A stretch of DNA of 50,320 bases from Lentisphaeria bacterium (lineage in GTDB: Bacteria > Verrucomicrobiota > Lentisphaeria > Victivallales > Victivallaceae), in contig JAFSTC010000075.1 of NCBI GenBank assembly GCA_017450705.1, positions 1-50,320 on the forward strand, read 5' to 3'. The position numbers were made by a program, and so were the translations under genes. Each line of letters begins with the position of its first letter. The stretch's first letter is position 1. Under the pieces are notes generated by a model, which saw nothing but the letters and a program-made list of their open reading frames with translations, was not told where the DNA came from and ran no database searches. Below are positions 16,227-24,831 of the stretch, piece by piece.

Positions 16227-18037
16227 AAAAATTCCTGTCGACCGCACTTGGGTTCCTGTTCTGCTTTGCCGCGCTCGGCAATGAGGGAACGGCCGTTTTG
16301 AAAAAGGCCGTGTTCGGAAGCGACGGAAAGGTCACCGGCTGGCAAAGCGTGGACAATGCCGACATCCGGGGGAAGACCGCCTACGTCATTTCCCATGGTC
16401 TGAACGACTCCCATGATGCGGAATGGGTGAACAACATCGCCGCTTCGTATCGTCAGCAGAGCAACGGTCAGGCCGTGATCCTCAGCGTCGATTGGGACAA
16501 AGACTCTTCGGGGCCTCTCGCAAGCACCCGAATCAACCGCAACGTGGAGACGCTGTCGCAGCAGCTGTCCGGCGTGAACATCGAGACCGCAGTCGGACAC
16601 AGTTACGGCTCACACCTGCTTGCCGGTGTGATCGGTGAGGGCACCGCGACCGTGAAAAACTTTGTCGCCCTCGATCCGGCGGAAGAAGCCCTGACCTGGA
16701 CCGGAACGAGCCGCGACTGGTCGAAGGCCGTCGAAAAAACCAATGTCGAAGTCTACAAAAGTTCCGTATTCCTCGGAGCGGAGGTCACCCTCGGCGACTA
16801 CAACTATCTGCTGGCGAAACCGGGCGAAATATCGCCCCTCTCTCTCGGCGGCGACTGGGGCGGGATCAATCCCCTGGCGGGTCCGGACAGCAATCACTCC
16901 CTTGCGACCGCCTGGTACGGTCAGATCATTGCGGCGACCGGTCAGTCCAGCGGCTGGTACACCCCTAAACCCGGAGACGACGCCGCCGTCGGTCCGGGAA
17001 CATGGACCGGCGTGGTCAACACCGGCAAATACCAGAAATTGGACTACATGCTGCCCGCCGGCAAGGCCACCGGGGAATGGGGCGAAGTTTTCGTCGAGAT
17101 GGGCCTCGACACCGATAATTGGGAGGGAACGGTCCTGAAGCCGAGCCACAAGAAACGTTTCGACTCCCAATTTGAAGTCCAGGTCACCCAAATAGGAGGA
17201 GACGAGTGGAAGTACGACCCCAAGACCGGACAGTATTATAAAAACGGCGTGCTGTATACGGGCGGTCTCGAACTGGGCCAGTACTGGGAGACTTCCGGAA
17301 GCGGAAACATCAACTCCATCACGGATTATCTGGATTCCGTCATGGCCGATGCTGAAGCCGCCGGAAAGGATGTCCTCAACGATGCCCTGGAAACATTCAT
17401 CGAAACCTGGAACAGCACGACGGGTTCCATCTGGGAAAAGCTCGAACAAAGTGTAAAAGATTCCGCCCAGACCGCCGTGAACTCCATAAAGGCCAACATA
17501 AAGATCCTGATAAGAAAGTACGCCTCCTTGGATGAGCTGAAGAAGGTTGCCGATCTGGGATTGAAAAAGCTGCTCCGACTGAATCCGAAACTCAATGAAG
17601 TCTTCACGAATTTGGGGCTGGACAATATCAACAACATCGTCGGCGTGTGCAAGGATCTTTTCAAACTGGTGAGGGGACTGCTGAACGGGGGATCCTTCCT
17701 CGATCTTCTGAGAAATTCAGATTTTCTCAAACGGGTGTTCGAAAATGCCGCGGCGTGGGGTGTTGGCCTTTTGAAAAACCTGCTGTCGAATCTTGCTTCG
17801 AAGCTGCTGTCCCCGGTGGTGAAATGGCTGCAGAACTTTATCGACAAGGCTTTGAGCGCGCTGGGAATAAAGGGATGCGTCAATCTTCAGGCTCTGCTGC
17901 AAAAAGGGGTCGATTCGGCCCTCAATGCCGGCGGCAAATGGATACAGGCGAAAATCGATGATTTTCTTAATCCTCAAACTTCAGTCTCACCGTCGTCTCA
18001 GACGACAAACACGGGTATTTTACAGACCTCTCCATGA
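16223..18037 (+). CDS. Secreted lipase-fold (pancreatic-lipase-like) hydrolase
   Basis: A 604-residue protein with signal peptide (MKKFLSTALGFLFCFAALG). Residues about 50-240 match the pancreatic lipase type of alpha/beta hydrolase: oxyanion segment 'VISHGLNDSHDAEW' (56-69), nucleophile elbow GHSYGSH (Ser127), 'VALDPAEE' (Asp151) and 'SNHSLATAWYGQI' (His225). The middle has short Tyr/Gly-rich repeats (KYDPKTGQYYKNGVLYTGG). Residues about 370-590 are a long run of amphipathic helices. Substrate could be lipid or another ester; this is not decidable here. Its place between tad genes, overlapping both neighbours by ATGA, suggests it is displayed on or secreted by the pilus machine. Confidence 0.8.
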   Translation: MKKFLSTALGFLFCFAALGNEGTAVLKKAVFGSDGKVTGWQSVDNADIRGKTAYVISHGLNDSHDAEWVNNIAASYRQQSNGQAVILSVDWDKDSSGPLASTRINRNVETLSQQLSGVNIETAVGHSYGSHLLAGVIGEGTATVKNFVALDPAEEALTWTGTSRDWSKAVEKTNVEVYKSSVFLGAEVTLGDYNYLLAKPGEISPLSLGGDWGGINPLAGPDSNHSLATAWYGQIIAATGQSSGWYTPKPGDDAAVGPGTWTGVVNTGKYQKLDYMLPAGKATGEWGEVFVEMGLDTDNWEGTVLKPSHKKRFDSQFEVQVTQIGGDEWKYDPKTGQYYKNGVLYTGGLELGQYWETSGSGNINSITDYLDSVMADAEAAGKDVLNDALETFIETWNSTTGSIWEKLEQSVKDSAQTAVNSIKANIKILIRKYASLDELKKVADLGLKKLLRLNPKLNEVFTNLGLDNINNIVGVCKDLFKLVRGLLNGGSFLDLLRNSDFLKRVFENAAAWGVGLLKNLLSNLASKLLSPVVKWLQNFIDKALSALGIKGCVNLQALLQKGVDSALNAGGKWIQAKIDDFLNPQTSVSPSSQTTNTGILQTSP

Positions 18038-18795
18038 ACGGAAAAAACAGACACTTTTTCGACTGCCGGGGATCGGTGCTGATGGAATTCCTGCTGGTGA
18101 TCCCGGTCTATTTTGCCCTCTGGGGCGGTTTGTTCACCGCCGGGGAACTCCTGCTGCTGAACAACCGTCTCGCCGTCGCCGAGCGCAACATGGGGTACCT
18201 CGAACCGTTCCTGCTGGACATCGGGACCGAACGGGGGGAAACGCAGATCGGATTTTACCGGGTCGCGGCCGGGCTTTCGGGCAGGAACGCCGCCTCCCTC
18301 GCCGATGCGTCGGATTTCGGGTATGCCCGGCGGGCTCCCCGGTTCACTTTCAACCGCGTCGGCAATTCGGCGAGGTATGTCGCGGAGACGAAATGGGGGT
18401 ACACGAACTCGACGGCTCTGACCGTCGGCGGGATCGAGTTCCCCTCCTTCATTCAGGGGATGGTCGCCGTCGTTTCGGTTTTTGCCGGCGACGCGGTGAA
18501 CGACGCCGATTTCGTGTATACCCTGGGCGCACTGGGGGAGGATGGCCGCGGACGTTATTTTCTGATGTGCAGAGAACCGCGGGAACGGATAGCGTACAGA
18601 GAAAACTGTCTGTCGGAAAACGGATCTTCCGGACGTGAATATCTGTTCCTCGAAACCGCGTTGAAGGTCTCCGGCGAAAGCACGCTCGGCACCCCCCCCG
18701 CGCCGGACTCCGGAAGCGGTCAGGATGCCATAAAGGCTCCGCAGGAAGAGTATACCCGCATTTTCGGGGGATTGTTCAGCGAAAAAAAACAATGA
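18034..18795 (+). CDS. Second TadE-like pseudopilin
   Basis: A 253-residue protein with a 13-residue leader ending CRG, then SVLMEFLLVIPVYFALWGG, with Glu at +5 as in the TadE-like protein at 11715 and the prepilin at 10369. A helix of about 25 residues is followed by 'LLLNNRLAVAERN' and an extracytoplasmic domain with no further recognised family. ATGA overlap with the lipase-like gene places it in the operon. It may be a tadF-position minor pilin. Confidence 0.78.
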   Translation: MNGKNRHFFDCRGSVLMEFLLVIPVYFALWGGLFTAGELLLLNNRLAVAERNMGYLEPFLLDIGTERGETQIGFYRVAAGLSGRNAASLADASDFGYARRAPRFTFNRVGNSARYVAETKWGYTNSTALTVGGIEFPSFIQGMVAVVSVFAGDAVNDADFVYTLGALGEDGRGRYFLMCREPRERIAYRENCLSENGSSGREYLFLETALKVSGESTLGTPPAPDSGSGQDAIKAPQEEYTRIFGGLFSEKKQ

Positions 18796-18807
18796 TGTGA
18801 TTTTGAT

Positions 18808-19197
18808 ATGAAGATTTTAACGGCACGGCGGGAAAAAGTTTTTTTCGCGGCACTTCTTTTCGGCATGATTTCCTGCGCCGGTCTGCGCGCGGACGAGTTC
18901 AGCAATTTGTTCGATCCGCTGTGGCTGGGGGAAGGGCCGAAAGAGGAACTTTCCGGAAAGGGCTGGCGGCAGTCCGGCCGTCTGCTGAAGACGTTCGAGG
19001 CGGCGGATTCTCAGATCTCCCAGCTGCTCAAGGATCGGGGATTCACGGTCCGAAACAGTTCCGAAGGCCGGAAAAATACGAGAAGATGCAAGATCTCCCT
19101 CTGGCGGAAGAATGACCGGCAGATCATCGTCATGCTTCTGGAACTCGGGATCGGGGAAACTTCCTTTTCGTGGGGACTCGTCGACAATGTCAAATGA
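18808..19197 (+). CDS. Small secreted protein of unknown function
   Basis: A 129-residue protein with a signal peptide (to about residue 28, ISCAGLRADE). The Cys at residue 23 sits in 'GMISCAG', which resembles a weak lipobox. The rest is charged, with the pattern 'ISQLLKDRGFTVRNSSEG' and no recognised family. The 3' end overlaps the start of the phosphatase gene by 11 bp in another frame. It belongs to the tad operon by spacing. Confidence 0.65.
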   Translation: MKILTARREKVFFAALLFGMISCAGLRADEFSNLFDPLWLGEGPKEELSGKGWRQSGRLLKTFEAADSQISQLLKDRGFTVRNSSEGRKNTRRCKISLWRKNDRQIIVMLLELGIGETSFSWGLVDNVK

Positions 19198-19990
19198 CAT
19201 GCGGGCCCGCATCGCCGATTTCGCCGACGTTTCCGAAACCGGACTGGCAAGGGAGGAAAACGAAGATTCCCTGCTGTCGCTGCCGGATGACGGCTTTTTT
19301 GCCGTGTCGGACGGCATGGGCGGCGCATCGGCGGGCGCGACCGCCAGCCGGATCATCACCCGCGGACTGCGTGCCATGACCGGCACCGCCGGGGATTCTC
19401 CGGGAGAACGCAAGTATCTGCTCCAGCAGACACTGCATAAGGTCAATTCGGATATCGCCGGATTCGCGGCCGCCCACGGTTACGGGACCATGGGGGCGAC
19501 CGTTTCTTCCCTGCTGCTGGACCCCTGGGACACGGGGAAAGCGGATATCTGCAATATCGGTGACAGCCGCATATACTGTTTCCGGCAGGAAGAGCTGTTT
19601 CTGCTGACCGAGGACGATGTCCTGTCCGCCGATCCCGCACGAAAGCACATATTGACCAACTATCTCGGCGACAAGGCCTGCATGTCCGCGGCATGGGAGC
19701 GGATCTCCGTCTGTCCCCGGGACCGTTTTCTCCTTTGCACCGACGGATTGTCTTCCGTTCTGCCGGATGAAAAAATACGCGACATCCTGGCGGCCAGGGA
19801 AGATGCGGAACATACACTCCGGTCCCTCGCGGAAGGGATCGTGAGGGCCGGGGCTCCCGACAATTACTCCGCCATCTGCATCGATATCGCCGAAACGCTG
19901 CCGCCGGATCCCGAGATCACGCCGGAAGACCGCGAGGAGAGCAACTACCTGTACGGCATCGCCGAGAAGAGAAGAGATTACGGCAGATAG
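19187..19990 (+). CDS. PP2C-family Ser/Thr protein phosphatase
   Basis: A 267-residue cytoplasmic phosphatase that removes phosphate from Ser/Thr residues. PP2C (PPM) metal-binding motifs are complete: REENED (22-27), SDGMGG (41-46), GTMGATVSS (100-108), IGDSRIY (124-130), TDGLSS (185-190) and DNYS (225-228). ATG 19187 is chosen because it gives a normal N-terminus; ATG 19199 is an alternative. It is the last gene of the tad locus and overlaps the preceding gene. With four FHA domains upstream it would be the 'off' side of a threonine-phosphorylation switch; the kinase is not in this window. Confidence 0.93.
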   Translation: MSNDMRARIADFADVSETGLAREENEDSLLSLPDDGFFAVSDGMGGASAGATASRIITRGLRAMTGTAGDSPGERKYLLQQTLHKVNSDIAGFAAAHGYGTMGATVSSLLLDPWDTGKADICNIGDSRIYCFRQEELFLLTEDDVLSADPARKHILTNYLGDKACMSAAWERISVCPRDRFLLCTDGLSSVLPDEKIRDILAAREDAEHTLRSLAEGIVRAGAPDNYSAICIDIAETLPPDPEITPEDREESNYLYGIAEKRRDYGR

Positions 19991-20010
19991 GCCGGGGGTA
20001 TATACGGTTT

Positions 20011-20029
20011 TTCCCCATTCTCCGGGGAA
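20011..20029 (+). terminator. Weak hairpin at the end of the tad locus
   Basis: TTCCCC (20011-20016) pairs with GGGGAA (20024-20029) across a 7-nt loop, 20 bp after the phosphatase stop and before the convergent gene at 20041. No T-run follows, so it is a weak terminator candidate. Confidence 0.3.
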
Positions 20030-20040
20030 GGGGGCCTTTG

Positions 20041-20271
20041 TCAGCGCTCTCCTCTCCCGCCGGGCGGGATCCCGTCTCCCGGTCGGATGTTTCCCGACGC
20101 GTCGTACTGCTCGTCGAGGATCTGCCAGTTCTTCGCCCTGATCGCCTCGGCCACGGCGGCGATCACGTCCCCGTGGGCCACGGGATGCCAGCTTGCCGTT
20201 CCCTCCGGGGTCGGCACGTTGACGATCTCGTCACGCCCCACGAACTTTCCATCGCACATCATCAGTCCCAT
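20041..20271 (-). pseudogene. DUF932-like fragment (phage/plasmid-type protein remnant)
   Basis: A 76-residue open frame. Residues 1-59 (for example 'NVPTPEGTASWHPVAHG' and 'AEAIRAKNWQILDEQYD') resemble the start of DUF932 proteins, which are usually 250-350 residues and typical of plasmids and phages. The final 17 residues (Gly/Pro/Arg-rich) do not, so the gene appears truncated. It keeps a good ribosome binding site (AGGAGA, 9 bases before ATG), so the short protein may still be made. It marks the left edge of the defence island. Confidence 0.55.
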
Positions 20272-20285
20272 TTTGTTTTCTCCTG

Positions 20286-20313
20286 TTGATTTTTTTCTTT
20301 TGCATGGTATATT
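20286..20313 (+). promoter_or_regulatory. Sigma-70-like promoter of the toxin-antitoxin pair
   Basis: TTGATT (20286-20291) and TATATT (20308-20313) are separated by 16 bp and lie 30 bp before the antitoxin start. This promoter also overlaps the upstream region of the divergent DUF932 fragment. Confidence 0.6.
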
Positions 20314-20342
20314 ACTTTCAGGTTACAGAGAGGAAGATGCCG

Positions 20343-20585
20343 ATGAGTCCCGCAAAAACTGCTCAAGTGACGTTGCCTAACGGTGTCACGGTTCCGGTTG
20401 TCCCGGCTGAATTTGCCCGGGAGACAGCCGAGACGCGGCGTTTGCGCGATTCGGCGGCCAAGGCCGGAGCCCGTGCCGCCGCGGAGGCGTTGGCCAAGGG
20501 GATTCCCGTCACCATCATGCGCGACGGGGTGCTTGTCCGCATCAATCCCGACCGCAGTGAAACGGTGATAGGAGCACAGGCATGA
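20343..20585 (+). CDS. Putative antitoxin of the zeta-like toxin
   Basis: An 80-residue protein with an Ala/Arg/Glu-rich central helix and a C-terminal pattern 'GIPVTIMRDGVLVRINPD'. It does not look like the classical epsilon antitoxin. ATG 20343 is preferred over ATG 20337 because AGAGAGG lies at a good distance (9 nt instead of 3). Its stop overlaps the toxin start (ATGA at 20582-20585), the usual antitoxin-first arrangement. Function is inferred from position and size only. Confidence 0.7.
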   Translation: MSPAKTAQVTLPNGVTVPVVPAEFARETAETRRLRDSAAKAGARAAAEALAKGIPVTIMRDGVLVRINPDRSETVIGAQA

Positions 20586-21304
20586 TACCGCGTTTGCGGA
20601 TGTTGGCCGGACCGAACGGATCCGGGAAGTCCACTCTCGCTGCCCAGCTGGCGGATGACTACGCTGTCAATCTCTACAAGTTCCTGAATGCCGACACGCT
20701 CTTTTCCGAAATCGCTCAGAGCCATAAAACGGCTTGCCCGTTCAGCATCGACAACCGGGAATTGCTGGACTTCATCAGCTCTTCCACCTATCCGGAGCAT
20801 TGCAAGCAGCCGTTTCGGGAACGGGCGATCGCGATCGACGAAGACGACTATCTCAATTTCGCTCCGGAGGCCGTCAACTCCTACACGGTGGCGATGGCGG
20901 CCGATTTTTTCAAAGATGAGTTTCTGAAACGTCATTTGAGTTTCTCCTTCGAAACGGTTTTCTCCCATCCGGCAAAAATCGAGATCCTGAAAAAGGCTCA
21001 GGCCTCGGGGTTCCGTACCTACATGTACTTTGTCGCTACGGAAGATCCGCAAATCAACCTGAGCCGTGTCCGTTCCCGGTCCCGGCTCGGCGGACATGAC
21101 GTGCCGGAAGACAAGGTCATCGCACGCTATTACCGCTGTCTCGAACAGGTCAAGTATGCGTTGCCTCACCTGAATCGGGCCTATTTCTTCGACAACTCCA
21201 CCGACCGGTCCGTGTTTTTCGCCGAGTACGAGGCGGGTAAGGGATTTCAGTTGTTTACCGCGTCCGTCCCCGTCTGGTTCAAACGCCACTTGCTCGGCGA
21301 ATAA
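20582..21304 (+). CDS. Zeta-toxin-like P-loop kinase
   Basis: A 240-residue P-loop protein of the zeta toxin/UNAG kinase-like family. Walker A is GPNGSGKST (10-18). Downstream are 'FSFETVFSHPAKIEILKKA' and 'FVATEDPQINLSRVRSRSRLGGHDVP', followed by 'RYYRCLEQV', all typical of this family. Zeta toxins phosphorylate UDP-N-acetylglucosamine and block wall synthesis; whether this enzyme does so is unknown. The 3' end overlaps the convergent 51-aa gene by 58 bp. Confidence 0.83.
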   Translation: MIPRLRMLAGPNGSGKSTLAAQLADDYAVNLYKFLNADTLFSEIAQSHKTACPFSIDNRELLDFISSSTYPEHCKQPFRERAIAIDEDDYLNFAPEAVNSYTVAMAADFFKDEFLKRHLSFSFETVFSHPAKIEILKKAQASGFRTYMYFVATEDPQINLSRVRSRSRLGGHDVPEDKVIARYYRCLEQVKYALPHLNRAYFFDNSTDRSVFFAEYEAGKGFQLFTASVPVWFKRHLLGE

Positions 21305-21402
21305 CCTTTGCGGCACCGATCGCGATAGGGACAGTCGCCGCAGTTCATCTGGTTTTCGTTGCGGTAGAAGGCTCCGGCCAATTCGTTTTTCGAGATCTCC
21401 AT
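21247..21402 (-). CDS. 51-residue cysteine-containing protein
   Basis: A short protein with 'CGDCPYRDRC' (Cys21, Cys24, Cys30), a possible metal-binding knuckle. It is supported by a near-perfect ribosome binding site, AAAGGAGG, located 6 bases before its ATG. The open frame extends far upstream through GC-rich repeats, but the ribosome binding site fixes the start at 21402. It overlaps the end of the toxin gene convergently. No family is recognised. Confidence 0.6.
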   Translation of the reverse strand: MEISKNELAGAFYRNENQMNCGDCPYRDRCRKGYSPSKWRLNQTGTDAVNN

Positions 21403-21727
21403 GTTTACCTCCTTTTGATTGATCCCCCAAAAACGCGGCGCTGTCGCCGTTTGAGGCTCCGCGCCCTGCGCTTCGCTTCGGGTTGCACTGCGCTTTCGGG
21501 GGGACCCCCGCGCTTCGCCATTCCGTGCACCGCTGTGCGGTGTACTCGTGACTGCGCGAAAGGTCCTTTTGTTGTTTACGACGGCATGCCTGCCGTCAGG
21601 TTGAAAAGCAAAGCCCCGCCGATCCCGAAGGACCGGCAGGGCCATATGCGCGTGAGCTTATCTCACGGAGGTAATATATATGTCAAATTATTTGAGAAGC
21701 GAAGGGATATGTATTTCTCACAATGAG
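21403..21727. other. GC-rich spacer with many short hairpins
   Basis: No convincing gene in 325 bp. Several inverted repeats are visible: CACCGC/GCGGTG near 21528-21542, GACGGCA/TGCCGTC near 21580-21597, GGGGGACCCCC near 21499-21510, and GTGAG/CTCAC at 21651-21665. On the - strand this is the leader of the 51-aa gene and the region downstream of res. It could encode a structured RNA. A ribosome-binding-site-like GGAGG (about 21667-21671) stands in front of an ATG at 21680 on the + strand, but the frame it opens runs antisense to res. Confidence 0.4.
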
Positions 21728-24700
21728 TTATTTTACGAGCTTCAAGAGATCGGTATAGCAGGATATATGGTCATAGATGACGGCATCCGTACTGATGGCT
21801 CTGAAATGCTTTCTCGCACATTGGATTTTTGCCGCTTCGATCTCACGGAGCTGGAGGGTCGAAAGATCCCCCTTGGTCTCGGCCACAAAATAGACGTGCT
21901 TTACTTGGGCCGAATCGAATGCAATAGCCCAGTCCGGATTGTATTTACCAACCGGGGTGTTGATGTAGAATCCGCTCGGGAGCTTCACATACAGCACGAC
22001 TTCGGTGGCAGCTTCCAACTCCTCGGCGAACTTCTGTTCTGTATCTTTGGCGTCGAAGATCAGATAGTCGTAAAGGTGTTTTGCCGTTTCCATGGCGTTG
22101 ACGCCGAGTTGTCCCTTCATCTCGTGCTGGGTGAAGATGCTGGTGCCGAAGCTCTCGTCCAGTTTGTTGTAGACAATCTGCTCAACGATGATGGTCGCCT
22201 TCTGTTCGTTGATCAGCGTCGATACCTTGATGATGAACTCTTCCGGATTGACCTTGAACATCGAAAACTTTTCGGCGTTGATGCCCTTGAGTATCTTTGC
22301 CACGGCATCGCGGGTCAATCCCGTTTCCGAAACGATCTTGCCGATCAGGTCATACTTGACCCGCGTGCTCGCCAGCGAATCGAAATTATCGTCGGTATCG
22401 CGCGTGGCCTTGGAGAACGCCGATCCCTCCAGCAGCGCCTCCTTGGATTTGATGTTCCCCATCACCCCGGACTCGATGACGGCGAATATCTTGGAAACTC
22501 TCAAATCGGCGTTGACAGCCTGGATGGATTTGCGGATAAGTTCGTCGGTATCGAAATCGACGATATACGCGGTCTTAGTGTTGATGCGCTTCCACAGCTC
22601 CTGAAACTCTCTGCGCCTGAGCTTCTCCTCGTCGAGGTGAAGCGATACGGTGTTGCTGCGGGAATTCTCCGGTTTGACTCGCGCGGCATCGTAGATACTG
22701 TCGACAATTTTGATGATGTCGTCGCGAAACTCCGCCATGCTTTCGGGCATCGCCAACTTTCCGGCGGTTTTATCGTCATAATACTTGTCGGTCAGCATCT
22801 TCTTGCGCGGGTCGATGTACTGGTTTCCCGCCATGAAGAAGATGATCTCGCTGGCGTCCTCATTGGAAAGTATTTTTTCCTCGCCGCGGGCGTTATGAAC
22901 GATTTTGCCGCTGAACAGGACCTCGGTAATCTGACGCGGCCGATCCGCAACCGCTTCGGCGTATTCGGTCTGAAGCGCCTGGGCGAAACTGTCGTAGGAC
23001 TCGCTGGCGATGACCGTCAGGACGTTTATCTTCTGGACGTCGCCGCCCAGTACGGATACATCCTGCCGCTCTCCGGATTGATTCACGCAGAGCCGCAACC
23101 CACGTCCGACCTCCTGCCGCTTTCGGACATCGGCGGAGCTTTGCTTCAAGGTACAGATCTGGAACACGTTGGGGTTGTCCCATCCCTCGCGCAAAGCCGA
23201 GTGGGAAAAGATGAAACGTACCGGTTCGTCGAAACTGAGCAGACGCTCCTTGTTTTTCATGATCAAGTCGTAGGCATCGGTATCGTCGGAGCGGCCCTCC
23301 TTTTTGTCGATCTTGCCGTTGATGATCTGCTTGCTCTTTTTGTCGATGGAGAAATACCCGGCGTGGGTCGCCTCGGCGGCAATGCCGCGCAAATAAGCCT
23401 TGTACGCCTCGCTCATGAACATATCGTCGATGAACTCCTGGACGGCGATGCGGTATTCCTCTTCGAAGATGTCGGCATATTTTCCGTTCATCGGCGTGGA
23501 GCCTTCGTACACCTTGTAATTGGCAACCTCATCGATGAAAAACAGCGACAGCACCTTGATCCCGCGCAGGAAAAGCTCCCGTTCCCGCTGGAGGTGGGTG
23601 ATGATCGTCTCGCGGATCTGCAGCCGCCTGATATATTCGTCGGTCTCGTCGATGCCGCTGGCATCACCGGCATAGAGTTTTATGCCGTTGACGAATTCCA
23701 CGGAGTTGTCGCGTCCGTCGATGCTCTTTATCACATAGCGGTCGCGGTAAGCCTCGATGCCGTCGGACTCGCGATTGTACTGCGACAACTCGTAAATGTT
23801 ATCGCCTTCGTTGAGCCGCCGCACCTCGCGCCGGATCTTGTCCTTGCCGCGCACCTCGAACTCCAGCACCGCCTGCGGCGGCTTGGTGGGAGACAGCACC
23901 AGATCCTGCAAGTAGAGGTACGCGGACGTTCCGGTCGTGCCGGTGGTATGGACGGCTTTTACCGCGATCTTCTTGACCAACTGCCGATTGTACGCTTCGA
24001 CCGCGTCGAGACGATAGACCATGTTGTAGATGCTGTCCGCGCGGTGGGTAGCGGAGTAGCGCAGCGTCATGAGCGGACGGAACTCCTTCAGCCGTTCCTT
24101 GGTCTGCTTGCCCTCGACCGACTGCGGCTCGTCGATTATCAGTATCGGATTGGTGCGGGCGATCACGTCGATGGGACGACGGCTGCGGAACTCGTCCAGC
24201 TCCATGTAGATGCGGCGGGCGTCCGCGCCTTTAGCGTTGAACGCCTGACTGTTGATGATCATGCAGTTGATGGCGCTGTCCTGGGCGAAGTGCGAGATGT
24301 CGGAGAGTTTGGCGGAGTTGTAGATGAAGAACCGGATCGTCTTGCCGTACTCGGCCTTGAAGTGCTCCTGCGTGACCTGAAACGATTTATAGACGCCCTC
24401 GCGGATGGCGATGCTGGGGACGACGATGATGAACTTGCACCAGCCGTAAAGCTTGTTCAGCTCGTAAATGGTTTTTATGTATGTATAAGTTTTGCCGACG
24501 CCGGTCTCCATCTCGATGGTCAGGTTGATGCCGGGACCGACCAACTCATCGGAGGGCTTGATCTGCTGGTCGCGCTGCATTTTGGTGATGCGCGAAAGCA
24601 TGACCTCCGGGGTGAGCGAGTTGACCAGCGGCTCGTTAGCGAACCCCTCGATATTGATCAAGGTTCCCTGACCGTCTGCGCTCTTGCCGGGATCGACGAC

Positions 24701-24796
24701 GTAGGAGCGGCTGGCCAACGGCTGCCCGGTGAAGACATCGCAGACCGCGCGCGCCGCATCTTCCTGAAATTTCTGATGTTTGAATTGGAGTTTCAT
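21728..24796 (-). CDS. res: Type III restriction endonuclease subunit Res
   Basis: A 1022-residue helicase-nuclease, the restriction subunit that acts with Mod. Superfamily 2 motifs are clear: METGVGKTYT (96-105), DEPQ (222-225), 'RYSATHRADSIYNMVYRLDAVEAYN' in two parts near 245-270, 'SHSALREGWDNPNVFQI' and 'EVGRGLRL'. The C-terminus has a PD-(D/E)xK nuclease core ('NPDWAIAF...VYFVAETKGD'). The frame can start at TTG 24805, but ATG 24796 is preferred: AAGGCG lies nine bases before it and the family begins near 'MKLQFKHQKFQEDA'. Length is normal for Res. It is the last gene of the operon. Confidence 0.94.
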   Translation of the reverse strand: MKLQFKHQKFQEDAARAVCDVFTGQPLASRSYVVDPGKSADGQGTLINIEGFANEPLVNSLTPEVMLSRITKMQRDQQIKPSDELVGPGINLTIEMETGVGKTYTYIKTIYELNKLYGWCKFIIVVPSIAIREGVYKSFQVTQEHFKAEYGKTIRFFIYNSAKLSDISHFAQDSAINCMIINSQAFNAKGADARRIYMELDEFRSRRPIDVIARTNPILIIDEPQSVEGKQTKERLKEFRPLMTLRYSATHRADSIYNMVYRLDAVEAYNRQLVKKIAVKAVHTTGTTGTSAYLYLQDLVLSPTKPPQAVLEFEVRGKDKIRREVRRLNEGDNIYELSQYNRESDGIEAYRDRYVIKSIDGRDNSVEFVNGIKLYAGDASGIDETDEYIRRLQIRETIITHLQRERELFLRGIKVLSLFFIDEVANYKVYEGSTPMNGKYADIFEEEYRIAVQEFIDDMFMSEAYKAYLRGIAAEATHAGYFSIDKKSKQIINGKIDKKEGRSDDTDAYDLIMKNKERLLSFDEPVRFIFSHSALREGWDNPNVFQICTLKQSSADVRKRQEVGRGLRLCVNQSGERQDVSVLGGDVQKINVLTVIASESYDSFAQALQTEYAEAVADRPRQITEVLFSGKIVHNARGEEKILSNEDASEIIFFMAGNQYIDPRKKMLTDKYYDDKTAGKLAMPESMAEFRDDIIKIVDSIYDAARVKPENSRSNTVSLHLDEEKLRRREFQELWKRINTKTAYIVDFDTDELIRKSIQAVNADLRVSKIFAVIESGVMGNIKSKEALLEGSAFSKATRDTDDNFDSLASTRVKYDLIGKIVSETGLTRDAVAKILKGINAEKFSMFKVNPEEFIIKVSTLINEQKATIIVEQIVYNKLDESFGTSIFTQHEMKGQLGVNAMETAKHLYDYLIFDAKDTEQKFAEELEAATEVVLYVKLPSGFYINTPVGKYNPDWAIAFDSAQVKHVYFVAETKGDLSTLQLREIEAAKIQCARKHFRAISTDAVIYDHISCYTDLLKLVK

Positions 24797-24831
24797 CGCT
24801 ATCAACGCCTTACATCTGCGAAATGGTTGAG

